In this document: in pieces, positions 34,765-43,312 of the stretch
Position numbering within the stretch: the stretch's first letter is position 1
How the letters are laid out: each line of letters opens with the position of its first letter
NCBI GenBank assembly: GCA_030747595.1
Contig: JASLKK010000005.1
Coordinates: 62,001 to 126,000 of the forward strand
Length of the DNA: 64,000 nt
Origin: Acidimicrobiales bacterium
Lineage (GTDB): Bacteria > Actinomycetota > Acidimicrobiia > Acidimicrobiales > MedAcidi-G1
Direction: 5' to 3'
Program-made: the position numbers and the translations under genes
Notes under the pieces: model-generated
Told to the model about the DNA's origin: nothing
Database searches by the model: none
What the model saw: only the letters and a program-made list of their open reading frames with translations

Positions 34765-34782
34765 ACCATCTCGGCTGATGGT
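34765..34782. promoter_or_regulatory. Inverted repeat between alcohol dehydrogenase and P450
   Basis: ACCATC, six bases, GATGGT, in the middle of the 98-base divergent gap. A possible operator shared by both genes. No cognate regulator is adjacent. Confidence 0.3.
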
Positions 34783-34821
34783 TCCCTGCGCCCCGACCCC
34801 GAGCCGCCACGTACCCGACCG

Positions 34822-34827
34822 TAGGGT
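34822..34827 (+). promoter_or_regulatory. -10 box (TAGGGT) of the P450 gene
   Basis: TAGGGT six bases before ATG 34834, no ribosome site between; leaderless-type start. Confidence 0.5.
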
Positions 34828-34833
34828 CCAATC

Positions 34834-36057
34834 ATGGGCATCGACCTGCTGGACGGCGACTTCTACGTCACCGACCCGTACCCCACCTACGCTCGGCTCC
34901 GCGACGAGGATCCGCTCCACCGCGACGAAACCAACGGCCTGTGGGGCGTGTCGCGCTATGACGACATAGTGGCCATCGAACGCGACAAGGCCACCTTCTC
35001 CAACGCGGGCGACGGCTCCAGGGGCTACCGGCCCAACATCCCCGCCGACCGATCGATCATCGGCCTAGACGACCCCCACCACATGCTGCGTCGAAACGTA
35101 GTGTCGCGCCGCTTCACCCCCCGGGCCGTCAGCCGCTGGGAAGACCACGTACGCGAAACAGTCACCGCGCTGATCGACGACGCTCTCGCCGATGCCAGCG
35201 CGGACGGCACCTGCCGGGTGGAGGCCATCAACCAGTTGGCCGCTCCACTCCCCGCCCAGATGATCGGTCTGCTACTGGGCTTCGGACCCGAGATGTGGCC
35301 CAAGCTCCAGGAGTGGTCCGAACGCACCATCGCCCTGGGCGGCGGCCCTGGCTACCACGACGAGGCCGGCGTCGTAGCCGCCATGGAGTTCGCCGGGGCG
35401 TGTGCCGAGCTCTACGAGGCCAAGCGGCCGACAATCATCGAGGGCTGTCCGATGGACGACGTCATGTCGGTCTGGATCGACCGGGAACGCCAGGGGCCCA
35501 AGGCCATGGGCGGCCACGCCTTCGGCCTTCACGAAATCATCCCGGACTGCCTGCTGCTGTTGGACGGTGGCGCCGAGACCACCCGGACGGTCATTGCCCG
35601 CACGCTCGTTGAGTTGGCCGGGCGCCCCGACCAGTGGGCCTTGCTACGTGACGGTGCCGACCTGACCATTGCCGTGGAGGAGTTCATCCGATGGGTGACG
35701 CCCATCCACAACATGTGTCGGGTGGCGACTACTGACGTGGAGATGCACGGCCACAACATCCGGTCCGGCGACCAGCTGGTCCTCATGTACTCGTCGGCCA
35801 ACCGCGACCCGGCTCACTTCGACGACCCGGAGACGTTTGACGTGACCCGCTATCCAAACCACCACATTGCCTTCGGCTTCGGCACCCACTTCTGTCTGGG
35901 CGCCGCTCTGGCCCGCCTGGAGATCCGCTCGTTCTTTGAGGAGTTCGTGGCCCGGGTGGCCGAGATCCGTATCGCCCCGGGCACCACTCCTGTCGAGATG
36001 CCCAACTCGTTCGTCTACGGGATGAGCGAAGCCCATCTCGAACTGAGGCCCGCCTGA
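34834..36057 (+). CDS. Cytochrome P450
   Basis: Soluble bacterial P450 of 407 residues. Heme ligand C354 in FGFGTHFCLGA, ExxR in the helix before (EEFIRW), I-helix LLLDGGAETTRT in place of the usual AGxxT, and SSANRDPAHFDDPETFDV. The overall pattern is closest to actinobacterial CYP125/CYP142-type enzymes that oxidise the terminal methyl of steroid side chains, which would fit the beta-oxidation cluster at 46328-53572. The exact substrate is not certain. The redox partner is not in the window. Confidence 0.88.
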   Translation: MGIDLLDGDFYVTDPYPTYARLRDEDPLHRDETNGLWGVSRYDDIVAIERDKATFSNAGDGSRGYRPNIPADRSIIGLDDPHHMLRRNVVSRRFTPRAVSRWEDHVRETVTALIDDALADASADGTCRVEAINQLAAPLPAQMIGLLLGFGPEMWPKLQEWSERTIALGGGPGYHDEAGVVAAMEFAGACAELYEAKRPTIIEGCPMDDVMSVWIDRERQGPKAMGGHAFGLHEIIPDCLLLLDGGAETTRTVIARTLVELAGRPDQWALLRDGADLTIAVEEFIRWVTPIHNMCRVATTDVEMHGHNIRSGDQLVLMYSSANRDPAHFDDPETFDVTRYPNHHIAFGFGTHFCLGAALARLEIRSFFEEFVARVAEIRIAPGTTPVEMPNSFVYGMSEAHLELRPA

Positions 36058-36065
36058 CCCGGCTC

Positions 36066-36082
36066 GCTTCTGGGCAGAAAGC
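36066..36082. terminator. Small hairpin between convergent P450 and SDR genes
   Basis: GCTTCT, loop GGGC, AGAAAGC, with one bulged A. It sits between two convergent stops (36057 and 36092), a usual place for a bidirectional terminator, but the stem is short and lacks a U-run. Confidence 0.3.
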
Positions 36083-36091
36083 TCCGGCGAA

Positions 36092-36943
36092 TCAGTCAGC
36101 AGGTCGATGGCCGCGCAAGACGTCATCACCCATCGCTGCGAGGAACGACGAGAAGTCGGGCCCGGCACGCAGGCCCTGCCCGCCGTCGACGTTGATGGCC
36201 GTCCCGGTGATCCACCGCGACTCGGGGCCGATCAGGAATCGGGCCAGGGCTCCCACATCGGACGGCTCCCCCACCCCGGTCGTCAACGTTGGGGCCAAGG
36301 GCGTGTTGCGAACGTAGGAGGCGAAGACCTCACTGTCACGGGGTACGAAGTCCATGAGTTCGGTGGCGATGAACCCGGGCCGGATGGTGTTGCACCGCAC
36401 CCCCGACGCTCCGAACTCGTCGGCCGCATTACGCATCAGCTCCTCGATCCCCGCCTTGGCTACCGGATAGGCGCCGAAATGCGGATGAGTGACGTGTCCG
36501 GCGATCGACGACATGCCAACGAACGATCCGCCCCCGGCTTCCACCATCTCGGGAACCGCGTGCTTCAGACAGAGCATGGTGCCGACCACGTTGAGTCGGA
36601 GCACGGCCTCGAACCCGTCGACTTCCTGGAGGTGGAGTGGGCGTAGCCCGCCACCGCCCCCGGCGTTTGCCACCACGCCCCGGAGATTCCCGGCATTGGC
36701 GGCCGCCGCCGACACCGCCGCACGTACGTCATCCTCGGAGGTCACGTCGGCCACCACGTGATGCACGCTTCCCCCGTGACCGGTACGAATCTGGTCGACG
36801 GCGTCAACGAGGCGATCCTCGGTCCGCCCGCAGATGGTGACGACGGCTCCGTCGGCAGCCAGCGCCTCGGCACAAGCCCGTCCGATACCCGTGCCACCAC
36901 CCGTGACCAGTGCCCCCATGCCACGAAGCGCTCCGTCAGTCAT
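36092..36943 (-). CDS. Short-chain dehydrogenase/reductase
   Basis: Classical SDR of 283 residues. TGGGTGIG nucleotide motif, NAG in VVANAGGGGG, catalytic Ser in GMSSIAGH, YPVAK (Tyr and Lys), then RPGFIATELM and WITGTAINVDGGQG near the end. AGGAGG precedes ATG 36943, which also overlaps the upstream stop (ATGA). Substrate is an alcohol or ketone, possibly an acyl-CoA or steroid given the P450 next to it. Confidence 0.87.
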   Translation of the reverse strand: MTDGALRGMGALVTGGGTGIGRACAEALAADGAVVTICGRTEDRLVDAVDQIRTGHGGSVHHVVADVTSEDDVRAAVSAAAANAGNLRGVVANAGGGGGLRPLHLQEVDGFEAVLRLNVVGTMLCLKHAVPEMVEAGGGSFVGMSSIAGHVTHPHFGAYPVAKAGIEELMRNAADEFGASGVRCNTIRPGFIATELMDFVPRDSEVFASYVRNTPLAPTLTTGVGEPSDVGALARFLIGPESRWITGTAINVDGGQGLRAGPDFSSFLAAMGDDVLRGHRPAD

Positions 36944-37611
36944 GCGTCTTCCTCCTCGTCGTCGTCCTCGGGCGGAGCCAGCAGGTCGAGGATTCCCGGG
37001 TATCCGGGCACCCGTCGAAGAGCTCGATCGGCCCAGAAAATGGCAACCATGCTGGCCAGCGTCCCAATCGGCCATCCCACGATGAACCGGATCAGCACGT
37101 AGCCACTGGCCGACGTCTGGTTGAACAGCCAGATGTCCCAGGCCGACGTCAAGAACTGGTAGCAACCCAGCGCGACAGTGAGATGGCCCATGACCTGCCG
37201 GTAGCGGGGGTGGTCCCGGGTGGCCCGGTCGAAGGGCACCGCCAGGTGGGCGTAGCGGACCAAGAATGGACGACCGACCACCACGGTGCCGACGAGTGCT
37301 GCCCCGACGGCTGCCTTGGTGCCGATCCCGATGCCGAAGTACACGGCGTCGGAATCCGTGGCGATGCCGACAATGGCGCGGACCGCCAGATAGGCCACGA
37401 GGATCGGCAGGTAGCGACCGACCTCTTCGCCACGACGGCGACGACCCAACACGACCTTGATGCTCCACAGCGTGGCGCCGGCCACCCCGGCAGCCAGCCC
37501 CCAGGCTCGTTCCAGCCCGATGAACAGGGCAATAGGCAGGACCGAGTCGAGGACCCGGTTGCGGTCGGGCCGGGTGGGATCCGGCCGGACCGGTTCAGAC
37601 GGTGAAGGCAT
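36940..37611 (-). CDS. VC0807/DUF3159-like membrane protein
   Basis: 223 residues with five to six hydrophobic segments and an acidic C-terminal tail (PEDDDEEED). The pattern LPIALFIGLERAWGLAAGVAGA followed by paired segments around a charged loop resembles the VC0807 family related to intracellular septation protein A. Function not established. ATG 37611 overlaps the preceding gene by 17 bases; the frame extends to 37809 but that part is an arginine- and proline-rich shadow. Confidence 0.55.
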   Translation of the reverse strand: MPSPSEPVRPDPTRPDRNRVLDSVLPIALFIGLERAWGLAAGVAGATLWSIKVVLGRRRRGEEVGRYLPILVAYLAVRAIVGIATDSDAVYFGIGIGTKAAVGAALVGTVVVGRPFLVRYAHLAVPFDRATRDHPRYRQVMGHLTVALGCYQFLTSAWDIWLFNQTSASGYVLIRFIVGWPIGTLASMVAIFWADRALRRVPGYPGILDLLAPPEDDDEEEDA

Positions 37612-38095
37612 CGCGGGCGGCGGCCGCGCCCAGCCACAGCACGCTCTCAGGCACTCGGTCGGCGATCCGCCGGACCTCGGTGTAGTGGTGGTGGTGCGAT
37701 ACCTCAGCGAACAGGCTCCGTCGTTCGTCGAGCTGGTCGCCGGTGGGTGCCTCGTCGAGAAACCCGAAGATCGAGAAGGCCAGCTCGAGATCACCGGCCA
37801 TGGGGGCACGACCGAACAGCGCGGCCCGCTTCAGCGCGACGCCGACGCAACCGGCGACCACGTCAGCGGCATGCTCGCCGTACCCCAGTTGGAGGCGGGC
37901 AGTGAAGCCCCTGGCCAGACGAAGGGCGTAGCCCTGATCGGGGCCCGGGTGGCCCAGACGCTCACCACGCGGTTGACCTCCCACGACCTCACCCGGTCGA
38001 TCGGCGTGCCACGCACCTAGGCGACGGCGTGGTCCCGAATAGGCCCAACTGGTGGGCCGGACGACGGGCTGGGGGACGTACGAGGGTGCGGCCAT
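37595..38095 (-). CDS. Actinobacterial conserved protein, unknown function
   Basis: 166 residues, soluble. GERLGHPGPDQGYALRLARGF, HAADVVAGCVGVALKRAALFGRAP and DLELAFSIFGFLD recall a conserved actinobacterial protein of no known role. ATG 38095 follows TAGCCT by six bases, which supports this start. Confidence 0.6.
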   Translation of the reverse strand: MAAPSYVPQPVVRPTSWAYSGPRRRLGAWHADRPGEVVGGQPRGERLGHPGPDQGYALRLARGFTARLQLGYGEHAADVVAGCVGVALKRAALFGRAPMAGDLELAFSIFGFLDEAPTGDQLDERRSLFAEVSHHHHYTEVRRIADRVPESVLWLGAAAARDAFTV

Positions 38096-38101
38096 GGATT
38101 C

Positions 38102-38107
38102 AGGCTA
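38102..38107 (-). promoter_or_regulatory. -10 box (TAGCCT) of the 166-residue protein gene
   Basis: Minus-strand TAGCCT six bases before ATG 38095; leaderless-type start. Confidence 0.45.
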
Positions 38108-38113
38108 CGGGGC

Positions 38114-38962
38114 CTATCCCCCCAGAGGGCCGGCCGGCAGCCACACCCAGCCGAGCGTCGCCCTCGTACCCGGAGCGTCATAGTCGTCATCGCCCTCGAA
38201 GCGGACCGGGGTGGTCGAATCGTCGAGTATCCGGACGTGTCGAACGGGTGCGTCAGTCGTGGCCGCCAGTACCTCGTCGACCGTCCGCCAAGAGGCCAAG
38301 CGTTGGAACATGGCGATCGTCGGACTGATCATCGTGAGTTCGCCCGCCTTCCAACGCTCCAGCGCGTCGGCCGGTCGGCACCACTCGGCGTGTACGGCCT
38401 CACGGCCATCGACCACAGGTCGGGACCCGGCCGGCACCCGGGCCACGAAGAACGCCGTGTCATAGCGCTTGATGCTGGGCATGGGTGTCACCCAGCGGGC
38501 GACCGGATGGATGCCCGACAGGTCCAAGTGGGAACCCGCCGCGGATACGAGGTCGGCCAGCGACACCGCACCCGACTCCAGGTCGTGGCGGCGGGCCACC
38601 AGATCGGCGGCCACTGCCTCGTTGGCGATGCCGACGGCAACCCCGATCTCCTCGATCGTCTCCCGCACCACGGCGATCCGGTACGAGAGGGGATCGTCCA
38701 TGCCTGGAAGTGCTCCCACAGCACCCGAGGACAGGTCCCCCCACCGGGCGTCGTGGTCGCCGTCGTCCACCGCTCCCCCGGGGAACAACGTGTACCCGGC
38801 CACGAACGTAGAGGCGTCGGTGCGACGCAGCGCGAGCACGTGCAGGTCGGGGCGGTCGTCGAGCAGCACCACGGTGGCCGCCGATCGGATCGGCACGTCA
38901 TCGGTGGGGATCTCGTCGCGGTGCGGGCCGGCTGACCCCTGCTCCGATCCTCCGCGGCCCAC
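38114..38962 (-). CDS. NUDIX hydrolase
   Basis: 282 residues. NUDIX box split by an insertion: FPGGAVDDGDHD, then AVVRETIEEIGV with the REUxEE core. This long-insert form is typical of NUDT19/NUDT7-like enzymes that hydrolyse CoA derivatives, as well as of other nucleoside diphosphate hydrolases. GTG 38962 is supported by TAGGAT six bases upstream. It is divergent from the SulP transporter across 23 bases. Confidence 0.78.
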   Translation of the reverse strand: MGRGGSEQGSAGPHRDEIPTDDVPIRSAATVVLLDDRPDLHVLALRRTDASTFVAGYTLFPGGAVDDGDHDARWGDLSSGAVGALPGMDDPLSYRIAVVRETIEEIGVAVGIANEAVAADLVARRHDLESGAVSLADLVSAAGSHLDLSGIHPVARWVTPMPSIKRYDTAFFVARVPAGSRPVVDGREAVHAEWCRPADALERWKAGELTMISPTIAMFQRLASWRTVDEVLAATTDAPVRHVRILDDSTTPVRFEGDDDYDAPGTRATLGWVWLPAGPLGG

Positions 38963-38968
38963 CCGCCG

Positions 38969-38978
38969 ATCCTAGGGT
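38969..38978. promoter_or_regulatory. Overlapping double -10 shared by NUDIX and SulP genes
   Basis: ATCCTAGGGT gives TAGGGT on plus (38973-38978, seven bases before ATG 38986) and TAGGAT on minus (38974-38969, six bases before GTG 38962). Same design as the gpsA/fbiD gap. Confidence 0.6.
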
Positions 38979-38985
38979 CGGACCG

Positions 38986-40257
38986 ATGTCCGACGACCAG
39001 ACCGCCGACCGGGCCGAATCACTGGCCGAACCACCGTCGAGGCCCGTGCCGGCCGACCTGCTGGCCGGACTGAGCGTGGCCATGGTGCTGGTCCCCCAGT
39101 CCATGGCGTACGCAGAACTGGCCGGCCTGCCATCCCATCTCGGCCTGTTCGCCTCGGCTCTGCCGCCCATCCTGGCTGCCTTCTTCGCCTCGTCGCCGTA
39201 CCTGCAGACCGGTCCGGTGGCCCTGACTAGCCTCTTGACCTTCGGTGCCCTGGCCGGTCTGGCCGAGGTCGGCACTCCCGACTACGTGGCCATGGCCGCC
39301 CTGCTCGCCCTGCTGGTCGGGGTATCGCGGCTACTCCTCGGAGTATTCCGACTCGGGGTGGTGACGTACCTCATGCGTGATCCCGTCGTCACCGGGTTCA
39401 CCTCGGCGGCCGCCATCCTTATCCTCGCCTCGCAGCTCCCAAAGGCACTCGGGGCGGCCGCCCCCACCGGCGGCGTGCTGTGGCGGGCCGGCTGGTCGTT
39501 GGGCCACGTCGGCCAGTGGGAGGTTGCCTCGGTGGTGATCGCCGCGACCACCGTGCTGCTGGTACTGGCCGGTCGGCAGGTCATCCACCGCCTGTTCCCC
39601 GGCGCCCTGCTGGCCGTCGTCGGAGGAGTGGTGATCAGCCGGATCGTCGACTACGCCGGGCCGGTGGTCGGCCAGGTGCCGACCGGGCTGCCCGACCTCT
39701 CGCTGGACCTTCCTTGGGGATCCACCGGCACCCTCCTTGTCGGCGGCGTGCTCATCGCGCTAGTCGGCTACGCCGAGCCGGCGTCCATTGCCCGGGTGTT
39801 CGCCGAGGAGGATGGACATCGGTGGAGCGCCGATCGGGAGTTCGTGAGTCAGGGCGTGGCCAACGTGGCTGCAGCGGTGTCCGGCGCCTTCCCGGTGGGC
39901 GGATCGTTCAGCCGCTCGTCGCTGAACCGCCTGACTGGGGCCCAGACGAGGTGGTCGGGTCTGGTCACCGGGGCCGCCGTGCTGGCCTTCCTGCCGTTCG
40001 CCGACGTGCTCGCTCCGCTACCCCGGGCCACCCTCGGTGGGGTGGTGATCGCCGCGGTGGTGGGGCTCGTCCGCCCGGTGGCCCTCGTCTCCATGGTCCG
40101 TCGATCACCGGCCGCTGCCCTGGTGGCGTGGGTCACCTTCTTCGCCACGTTGGCGTTAGCCCCTCGAGTTGAACAGGGCGTACTGGTGGGGATCCTGCTC
40201 TCGCTCGCCGTGGGCCTACGGACCCGCCGGGCGGCCAGACGACCTGAGATCCGATAA
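38986..40257 (+). CDS. SulP family anion transporter without STAS domain
   Basis: Membrane transporter of 423 residues with 10-12 hydrophobic segments. LVPQSMAYAELAGLPSHLGLF is the SulP signature, and GAFPVGGSFSRSSLNRLTGAQT is a second conserved loop. Most SulP proteins end in a cytosolic STAS domain of about 120 residues; this one stops at a short arginine-rich tail. Likely a sulfate, bicarbonate or other anion transporter. Confidence 0.85.
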   Translation: MSDDQTADRAESLAEPPSRPVPADLLAGLSVAMVLVPQSMAYAELAGLPSHLGLFASALPPILAAFFASSPYLQTGPVALTSLLTFGALAGLAEVGTPDYVAMAALLALLVGVSRLLLGVFRLGVVTYLMRDPVVTGFTSAAAILILASQLPKALGAAAPTGGVLWRAGWSLGHVGQWEVASVVIAATTVLLVLAGRQVIHRLFPGALLAVVGGVVISRIVDYAGPVVGQVPTGLPDLSLDLPWGSTGTLLVGGVLIALVGYAEPASIARVFAEEDGHRWSADREFVSQGVANVAAAVSGAFPVGGSFSRSSLNRLTGAQTRWSGLVTGAAVLAFLPFADVLAPLPRATLGGVVIAAVVGLVRPVALVSMVRRSPAAALVAWVTFFATLALAPRVEQGVLVGILLSLAVGLRTRRAARRPEIR

Positions 40258-40288
40258 CCAAAACCCGGGAAACAACCTCCAGCCCCGG

Positions 40289-40912
40289 CTACAACCACGC
40301 CTCGACGAGGGTGGCCACGTCGGTCAGCGTCGAGATGTAGGCCAATGTGTGCTCCAGTACCTGTTCGCCGTAGCCGGGCATCGTGGCCACTGACCCGTCG
40401 GCCGGGACCACCACCTGGAAGCCCTCGTTGACCAGGTCGAACACCGCGTTGGGGATGGCCACGTTGAGGCTCACTCCAACCACCACCACGGTCGTCACGC
40501 CCTCGTTTCCGAGCATGGGTGCCAACCCGGTGCCGGCCACCGGCGACAGCCCGTGGAACCGGGGCACGATGACGTCGACCCCCTCGACGAAACCGATCTC
40601 AGCAGCCGGCTCGACCGCCTCGGTGCCCACGTACTGCTGCACCTCGGCCCGACGACCAGCGGCGAACAGGCGGGAGTTCCGGTTGCCACCCCACAGGTCG
40701 GGGTGGGCGTGGAAGGTGCAGTGCACGACTCGTACCCCCGCCGATCGGGCAGCACCGGCCAGGACCGCCAGACGGGGCAGGAGCCCGGAGGCAGCCACCG
40801 CATCAGCCACCGCGGGCATGTTTGACGCCTCGCCCACCACACCGTTCTGGCACTCGACCACGCACAGGGCGGTGTGTGCGGGATCCACCAGGTCCTGAAG
40901 ATCCATGCCCAT
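40289..40912 (-). CDS. Isochorismatase-fold protein without the catalytic triad
   Basis: 207 residues with the cysteine-hydrolase fold. The family triad is Asp-Lys-Cys. Here the Asp position is Glu (VVECQNGVVG, E20), the Lys region reads IVPRFHG, and the Cys position in VGVSLNVAIPNAVFD holds Ala. It should therefore not work by the usual cysteine mechanism, although the fold and active-site loops look intact. GAAGGGAAG lies before ATG 40912. It follows the sulfatase by 31 bases and may be cotranscribed. Confidence 0.72.
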   Translation of the reverse strand: MGMDLQDLVDPAHTALCVVECQNGVVGEASNMPAVADAVAASGLLPRLAVLAGAARSAGVRVVHCTFHAHPDLWGGNRNSRLFAAGRRAEVQQYVGTEAVEPAAEIGFVEGVDVIVPRFHGLSPVAGTGLAPMLGNEGVTTVVVVGVSLNVAIPNAVFDLVNEGFQVVVPADGSVATMPGYGEQVLEHTLAYISTLTDVATLVEAWL

Positions 40913-40943
40913 GACCGATCTTCCCTTCTCCGGCCTCGCCGGG

Positions 40944-43283
40944 CTATTCGAACTTGGTGCCGGCCTCGCGAAGGACGTCCAGCCAGCGGGCACCCGCATC
41001 GGGTGCCTCCTCTCCGGGACGGTAGGTCACGCCGTCGAGCGAGCCCGTCCAGGCAAAGGTTCCGAATCGTTGCCGGATGGCCCACGAGACCGGCGACTTC
41101 CGGTCGATGCCCACGTCGATGCCCTGGAAGGGGGCCATGGCGGTCAGTACCGGGAGGTCACGGGCACCACCCACTACCTCGCCGTCGACCCGCAACTCAA
41201 CGTCGAGCTTCAGGTCGCCCAATGCCTCCACGGCCAGCACCACGGAGGCCGCTCCAGTAGTGAGCAATCCACCGTCTACTTCAGCCATCGAGCCGTAGCC
41301 GTTCCACGCCAACATCAGCTGGTCGTCGACCACGTAGAGGGCGTACCCGCCGCCCTGGTCACCGTGGGCCACCAACGTGCCCCGGTCGCCCGTCGCAAAG
41401 TCAAACGACACTTCGACCTCGAAGGATCGGAAGTTGATGAGGGCGAGGGACCGGTACCGCTCCGTCGTCGGTCTGCCCGGCCGGAAGGTCGTCTCGACCA
41501 CGGTGTCGGCGTTCCATGGGGGCCGCATCAGGTTCTTGACGTTGTTTCCCTCGTCGAGAGGAAACACCTGGTTGGCCCATGCCGCGTCCTCCCAGGCGGC
41601 CACTAGCTCGGCCAGCTTCTCGGGATGCTCGTAGGCCAGATTCCGTGACTCGGTGGGATCCTCGGCCAAGTGGTGGAGCTCCCACTGTTCGGTCGAGAAC
41701 GGGGTTCGGGCCTGACGGCACGTCACCGCCGACCAGCCGTCCCGGTAGAAACCCCGGTGCCCCATCTGCTCGTAGTACTGCTCGGGGTGGGTGCTGTCGA
41801 CCCCAGGGTCATCCAGGGATCCGGCGAAGCTGCAACCGGCGGCCGGCGGGACCTGGGCCCCGTTCTTCGTGGTGGGCATGGCCACCCCGGCCAGGTCCAG
41901 CACGGTGGGCAGCAGGTCGGTGACGTGCTGGTATTGGCGACGGATCCCACCGGCGCCAGCTAGGCCCGCTCCCTTCGAGATGATGAACGGCACCTGATGG
42001 CCACCTTGGTGGGTGTTGATCTTGTAGAGCCGAAACGGGGTGCCCGACACCATGGCCCAACCCGACGGGTAGTGAGCCAGGGCCTGTGGGCCACCTAGCA
42101 GGTCCATGCGTGAATGGTCCAGTTCCATCGAATCCAGGGGGTTGGGTCGGGTCTGGCCGAGGAGGGTCCGGAAGTAGGCGGACGTGCCGTTGTCTAGACC
42201 CTCTCGACTGCCGCCGTTGTCCGACGTGAACACCACCACGGTGTTGTCCCACTCCCCCATGGCTTCCAGTCCGTCACGGAGACGCCCGAGGTTCTGATCG
42301 ACGTTGTCGACCATGGCGGCGAACACCTCCTGGTACCGGGCGAAGACCTCCTTTTCGGCGACCGTTAGGTCGTCCCACGCCCGGACCGCGTAGTTCTCCT
42401 CGGTGTTTCGGGGAGGCAGCACGACGTCGTCATCGAAGATGCCCATGGCTTTTTGCCGGTCGAAGCGGAGTCGTCGCACCTCGTCCCAGCCGGCCTCGTA
42501 CCTACCCCGGTACTTCTCTAGGTCACCGGGTCGGGCCTGCAGTGGGGCGTGAACGGCGCCGTGGGAGAAGTAGAGGAACCACGGCTTCGTGGGGTGCCCG
42601 TCGCGGATCTCGCCGACCATGCTCAGCGCCCGGTCGGTGAGGTCGTCGGTGAAGTAGTAGTCGTCGGGGAAGTCGTCGACGTCCAGCGCGTGGTTGTCTT
42701 CGTAGAGGCGATGCGGCTGATGGAAGTTCGTGAACCCGTCAAGGATTCCGTAGAAGCGGTCGAACCCGGTCTGGAGCGGCCACCCGTCCTTCGGGCCAGC
42801 CTCGGTGAGTTGGCTATCTGGGCAGAGGTGCCACTTGCCGACCATGAGGCTGGACCAACCTGCGTCGCGCAGCACCTCTCCCATGGTCACCGCGTCGCTG
42901 CGGATGGAAGCCGCGTAACCCGGGAAGCCGGGCTCCATGTGGCAGACCGTGCCTACCCCGGCCAGATGATGGTTCAATCCGGTCAGCAACGAAGCCCGGG
43001 TCGGCGAGCACATCGGGTTGACGTGGAAGTTCACGTACCGAAGGCCCTCGGCGGCCAGACGGTCGACGTGTGGCGTGTCGATTTCCGAACCGAAGCAGCC
43101 GACGTCGCTGAAACCCAGGTCGTCGACCAGGACGACGAGGACGTTGGGGGCACCGTCAGGGGCGGTGGGCGGTCGGGTCCACGCCGGGGTCGATGTGGAC
43201 ATGATGCGGCCCACCTCTCCATCGAATCCGTCGTAGGAAAACTTCTCGTAGGCCCTCGGACCCACCGGATGGTCGCTAGTCAT
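40944..43283 (-). CDS. Arylsulfatase
   Basis: Type I sulfatase of 779 residues. Metal-binding LVDDLGFSD near the start, formylglycine site C92 in MCSPTRASLLTG, then YFSHGAVHAP and VVFTSDNGG. It needs conversion of Cys92 to formylglycine by a generating enzyme not present here. No signal peptide, so probably cytosolic. The large size with a C-terminal beta domain is typical of marine actinobacterial sulfatases. ATG 43283 with GGGAGGG upstream is preferred; ATG 43313 (TGATG overlap with the transporter stop) is possible. Confidence 0.87.
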   Translation of the reverse strand: MTSDHPVGPRAYEKFSYDGFDGEVGRIMSTSTPAWTRPPTAPDGAPNVLVVLVDDLGFSDVGCFGSEIDTPHVDRLAAEGLRYVNFHVNPMCSPTRASLLTGLNHHLAGVGTVCHMEPGFPGYAASIRSDAVTMGEVLRDAGWSSLMVGKWHLCPDSQLTEAGPKDGWPLQTGFDRFYGILDGFTNFHQPHRLYEDNHALDVDDFPDDYYFTDDLTDRALSMVGEIRDGHPTKPWFLYFSHGAVHAPLQARPGDLEKYRGRYEAGWDEVRRLRFDRQKAMGIFDDDVVLPPRNTEENYAVRAWDDLTVAEKEVFARYQEVFAAMVDNVDQNLGRLRDGLEAMGEWDNTVVVFTSDNGGSREGLDNGTSAYFRTLLGQTRPNPLDSMELDHSRMDLLGGPQALAHYPSGWAMVSGTPFRLYKINTHQGGHQVPFIISKGAGLAGAGGIRRQYQHVTDLLPTVLDLAGVAMPTTKNGAQVPPAAGCSFAGSLDDPGVDSTHPEQYYEQMGHRGFYRDGWSAVTCRQARTPFSTEQWELHHLAEDPTESRNLAYEHPEKLAELVAAWEDAAWANQVFPLDEGNNVKNLMRPPWNADTVVETTFRPGRPTTERYRSLALINFRSFEVEVSFDFATGDRGTLVAHGDQGGGYALYVVDDQLMLAWNGYGSMAEVDGGLLTTGAASVVLAVEALGDLKLDVELRVDGEVVGGARDLPVLTAMAPFQGIDVGIDRKSPVSWAIRQRFGTFAWTGSLDGVTYRPGEEAPDAGARWLDVLREAGTKFE

Positions 43284-43312
43284 GTCCCTCCCGGAATCGT
43301 CCTGACGGGGCA

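Noticed and set aside
37611-37809. N-terminal extension of the VC0807-like membrane protein
   Set aside because: Residues encoded here are Pro/Arg/Thr-rich, antisense-like, and overlap the upstream gene in another frame.
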